Source of the DNA: Aliiroseovarius sp. S1123
GTDB taxonomy: Bacteria; Pseudomonadota; Alphaproteobacteria; Rhodobacterales; Rhodobacteraceae
Assembly (NCBI RefSeq): GCF_023015885.1
Contig: NZ_JALKBE010000005.1
Span: 62,001 to 126,000, forward strand
Direction: 5' to 3'
Length of the DNA stretch: 64,000 bases
In this document: one piece after another, positions 61,954 to 64,000 of the stretch
How the letters are laid out: the number at the start of each line of letters is the position of its first letter
How positions within the stretch are numbered: the stretch's first letter is position 1
Translations under genes and position numbers: made by a program
Notes under the pieces: generated by a model
What the model saw: only the letters and a program-made list of their open reading frames with translations
The model's database searches: none
What the model was told of the DNA's origin: nothing

Positions 61954-63288
61954 ATGAAAATCGCAATGATTGGAACGGGCTATGTTGGGCTCGTATCGGG
62001 GGTTTGTTTTTCTGATTTTGGACATGAAGTCGTTTGCGTCGACAAGGATCCGCGCAAGATCCGGATGCTCGAAGCGGGCAAGGTTCCGATTTACGAGCCC
62101 GGGTTGGAAGATTTGATGGCGAAGAACGTTCAGGCCGGGCGCCTGACCTTCACGGAAGACTTGAAAGAAGCCGTTTCAGGGGCTGGTGCTGTCTTTATTG
62201 CTGTTGGTACGCCCACGCGACGTGGCGACGGCCATGCGGATCTGACCTATGTTTTTGCAGCGGCTGAAGAAATCGCTGATTCGCTGGATCACTATGCCGT
62301 GGTCGTGACAAAATCGACGGTGCCCGTCGGCACCAACCGCCGCGTTGCCGAGGTGATCGAGAAGGCCAATCCGGATCTGGATTTCGATGTGGCATCGAAC
62401 CCGGAATTCCTGCGTGAAGGTGCCGCGATTGATGACTTCATGCGGCCTGATCGCGTGGTGGTGGGCGTTGAGAACGACCGCGCTGCGCAAGTTATGGCCG
62501 AGATCTATCGCCCGCTTTTCCTGCGTGATTTCCCGATCGTCACGACCGATCTGGAAAGCGCCGAGATGATCAAATATGCCGCCAACGCATTTCTGGCGAC
62601 CAAGATCACCTTTATGAACGAAATTGCCGCGCTTTGTGAGCGCGTAGATGCGGATGTGAAGCAGGTTTCGAAAGGCATCGGGCTGGATGGCCGTATCGGC
62701 AACAAGTTCCTGCACGCAGGTCCGGGATATGGCGGAAGCTGTTTCCCGAAGGATACCAAGGCGCTGGCCCGCATTGGTCAGGAAAACGGCATGGCGATGC
62801 AAATCACCGAAACCGTTATCAACGTGAATGACCATGCCAAACGTCGGATGATCGACAAAGTGGTCGATATGTGCGGTGGCTCGGTCTCGGGGAAGACCAT
62901 TGTCGTACTGGGTGTCACTTTCAAACCCAACACCGACGACATGCGCGATGCCCCCAGTTTAACCATCGTTCCGGCTTTGATTGGCGGAGGGGCAACCGTC
63001 CGCGTCGTCGACCCGCAAGGCCTTGCCGAGGGCGAAGCGCTTTTGCCGGGTGCACATTGGTTCGAAGATGCGTATAAGGCTGCCGAGAATGCGGATGCGG
63101 TAGTGCTTCTGACCGAGTGGAATGAGTTCCGAGCGCTGGACTTGAAACGTCTGGCCGAAGGGATGAACACGGCAGCCATGGCCGATCTGCGCAACATCTA
63201 TTCGCCATTGGATGCGAAACGTGCGGGGTTCTCGGCCTATTGTGCCGTTGGACGTCGTGGGTTCGGCACCGGAGAATGGCATGACTAA
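61954..63288 (+). CDS. UDP-glucose 6-dehydrogenase
   Basis: A 444-residue UDP-glucose/GDP-mannose dehydrogenase. MIGTGYVGLVSGVCFSDFGH is the NAD-binding N-terminus, GPGYGGSCFPKDTKAL holds the catalytic Cys, and VLGVTFKPNTDDMRDAPS marks the C-terminal UDP-binding domain. UDP-glucuronate from this enzyme feeds exopolysaccharide or capsule synthesis, in keeping with the sugar transferase that follows 45 bases later and with yjbH-yjbF nearby. Length is normal for the family. Confidence 0.94.
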   Translation: MKIAMIGTGYVGLVSGVCFSDFGHEVVCVDKDPRKIRMLEAGKVPIYEPGLEDLMAKNVQAGRLTFTEDLKEAVSGAGAVFIAVGTPTRRGDGHADLTYVFAAAEEIADSLDHYAVVVTKSTVPVGTNRRVAEVIEKANPDLDFDVASNPEFLREGAAIDDFMRPDRVVVGVENDRAAQVMAEIYRPLFLRDFPIVTTDLESAEMIKYAANAFLATKITFMNEIAALCERVDADVKQVSKGIGLDGRIGNKFLHAGPGYGGSCFPKDTKALARIGQENGMAMQITETVINVNDHAKRRMIDKVVDMCGGSVSGKTIVVLGVTFKPNTDDMRDAPSLTIVPALIGGGATVRVVDPQGLAEGEALLPGAHWFEDAYKAAENADAVVLLTEWNEFRALDLKRLAEGMNTAAMADLRNIYSPLDAKRAGFSAYCAVGRRGFGTGEWHD

Positions 63289-63333
63289 GACGCCCTTCCT
63301 GTAGCAGGGGGGCAGGCAAGGAACGGGCAAAGG

Positions 63334-63972
63334 TTGAAGCGGGTTTTCGACATCGTATTGGCACTTGTGCTTCTTGTGCCGGTGATTCCCGCTCTGGTGC
63401 TTCTGTACGTCGTGGTGCTTGCCAAAGATGGGCGCCCGTTCATTTATCGTTCACGTCGTAACACGGCATTTGACCAAGAGTTCGACCTGATGAAAATCCG
63501 CACAATGCGGACTGCCCCTGCACATGAAAACGTGGGGATCACCGGCGGGCATAAAAGGGGGCGGATCACCAAGTTGGGCCGGTACCTTCGCGACCATCGT
63601 CTGGATGAGCTTCCGCAACTGCTGAACGTGATGAAAGGCGAGATGAGCTTCGTTGGCCCGCGCCCGCCCGAACCGCGCTATGTTGCCGCCTGTCCCGAAA
63701 TTTATCAGCAGGTGCTTTTGGACCGTCCCGGCATCACCGGAATGGCCTCGATCATGTTTCACGCGCATGAAGAAAAGATGTTGGCCGAGTGCAACTCGCA
63801 GGCGGAAGCGGAAGATGTCTATCTTCGTCGCTGTATCCCGCGAAAGGCACGTTTGGACATGATCTATCACCAGAATAAGTCGATGATGCTGGATCTGTAT
63901 GTGCTGTATCTGACAGCGGCAAAACTGGTGCCGCTGCCAGGACGTCGTGCTGCCCGTATTCGCGGGCAGTGA
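63334..63972 (+). CDS. Bacterial sugar transferase (polyprenyl-phosphate glycosyl-1-phosphate transferase)
   Basis: A 212-residue membrane-associated enzyme with one N-terminal hydrophobic segment (about 8-30) and the catalytic domain of the WcaJ/ExoY/PglC group: [18 protein letters not shown], then [22 protein letters not shown]. It attaches the first sugar phosphate to undecaprenyl phosphate for polysaccharide synthesis. It is the short form without the extra N-terminal membrane domain of WcaJ. The start is TTG at 63334 (KRVFDIV), with GGAA upstream; no in-frame ATG gives the conserved N-terminus. The last 28 bases of the window after it hold nothing I can name. Confidence 0.9.
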   Translation: MKRVFDIVLALVLLVPVIPALVLLYVVVLAKDGRPFIYRSRRNTAFDQEFDLMKIRTMRTAPAHENVGITGGHKRGRITKLGRYLRDHRLDELPQLLNVMKGEMSFVGPRPPEPRYVAACPEIYQQVLLDRPGITGMASIMFHAHEEKMLAECNSQAEAEDVYLRRCIPRKARLDMIYHQNKSMMLDLYVLYLTAAKLVPLPGRRAARIRGQ

Positions 63973-64000
63973 TCAACGGGGCGTTAGGGACTACAGCGCC

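Overview
The window reads as chromosome of a GC-rich alphaproteobacterium of the Rhodobacterales, most likely the marine Roseobacter group. This rests on gene content: the TmpA/TmpB phosphonate pair, TRAP and polyamine-type transporters, a PuuE-UraD fusion, a YjbH/YjbF exopolysaccharide pair, PHA synthase, and two copies of a short intergenic element that looks lineage-specific. This is inference; no rRNA or other marker gene is present. Coding density is high. I see no prophage, integrase or CRISPR array. One tRNA gene, tRNA-Arg(ACG), is present.

Layout. 1-6246: end of ilvD, a haloacid dehalogenase, a sulfatase, the biotin ECF transporter bioMNY and a LysR regulator. 6346-8075: tmpA-tmpB, predicted to break down 2-trimethylaminoethylphosphonate. 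8196-9617: a serralysin-like RTX protease. 9618-11993: purine/ureide catabolism (allA, puuE-uraD, uraH). 12107-15844: a cobalamin riboswitch heading a cobalt ECF transporter operon. 15841-20045: a ynjF-ynjBCD-like ABC transporter operon. 20254-23836: GAPDH, selO, msrA, msrB. 23936-24200: a 265-bp element with perfect 32-bp terminal inverted repeats. 24199-26763: D-amino-acid dehydrogenase, hydroxyproline epimerase and a small unknown gene.

26899-33567 is the most unusual region. It is a tight three-gene operon encoding a papain-fold protein with a second hydrolase-like half, a 1130-residue protein carrying an SGNH hydrolase, a caspase-like protease and an M15 peptidase in one chain, and a polytopic membrane protein. 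I know no named system with this composition.

33749-48259 is a catabolic block: RpiR regulator, N-formylglutamate amidohydrolase-like enzyme, TRAP transporter, glutamine-synthetase-like ligase, aldehyde and alcohol dehydrogenases, EamA exporter, then a polyamine-type ABC transporter. Together they suggest uptake and glutamyl-linked degradation of an amine or related compound. 48323-50116: cytochrome b561, YceI and a MarR regulator around a perfect palindrome. 50195-53947: PHA synthase, PHA depolymerase-like hydrolase, glycerate kinase. 54103-56679: tRNA-Arg, a CoA-transferase and an acyl-CoA dehydrogenase. 56892-63972: cell-surface and exopolysaccharide genes (yjbH, yjbF, three tandem copies of a small exported protein, a CAP-domain protein, UDP-glucose dehydrogenase, a sugar transferase).
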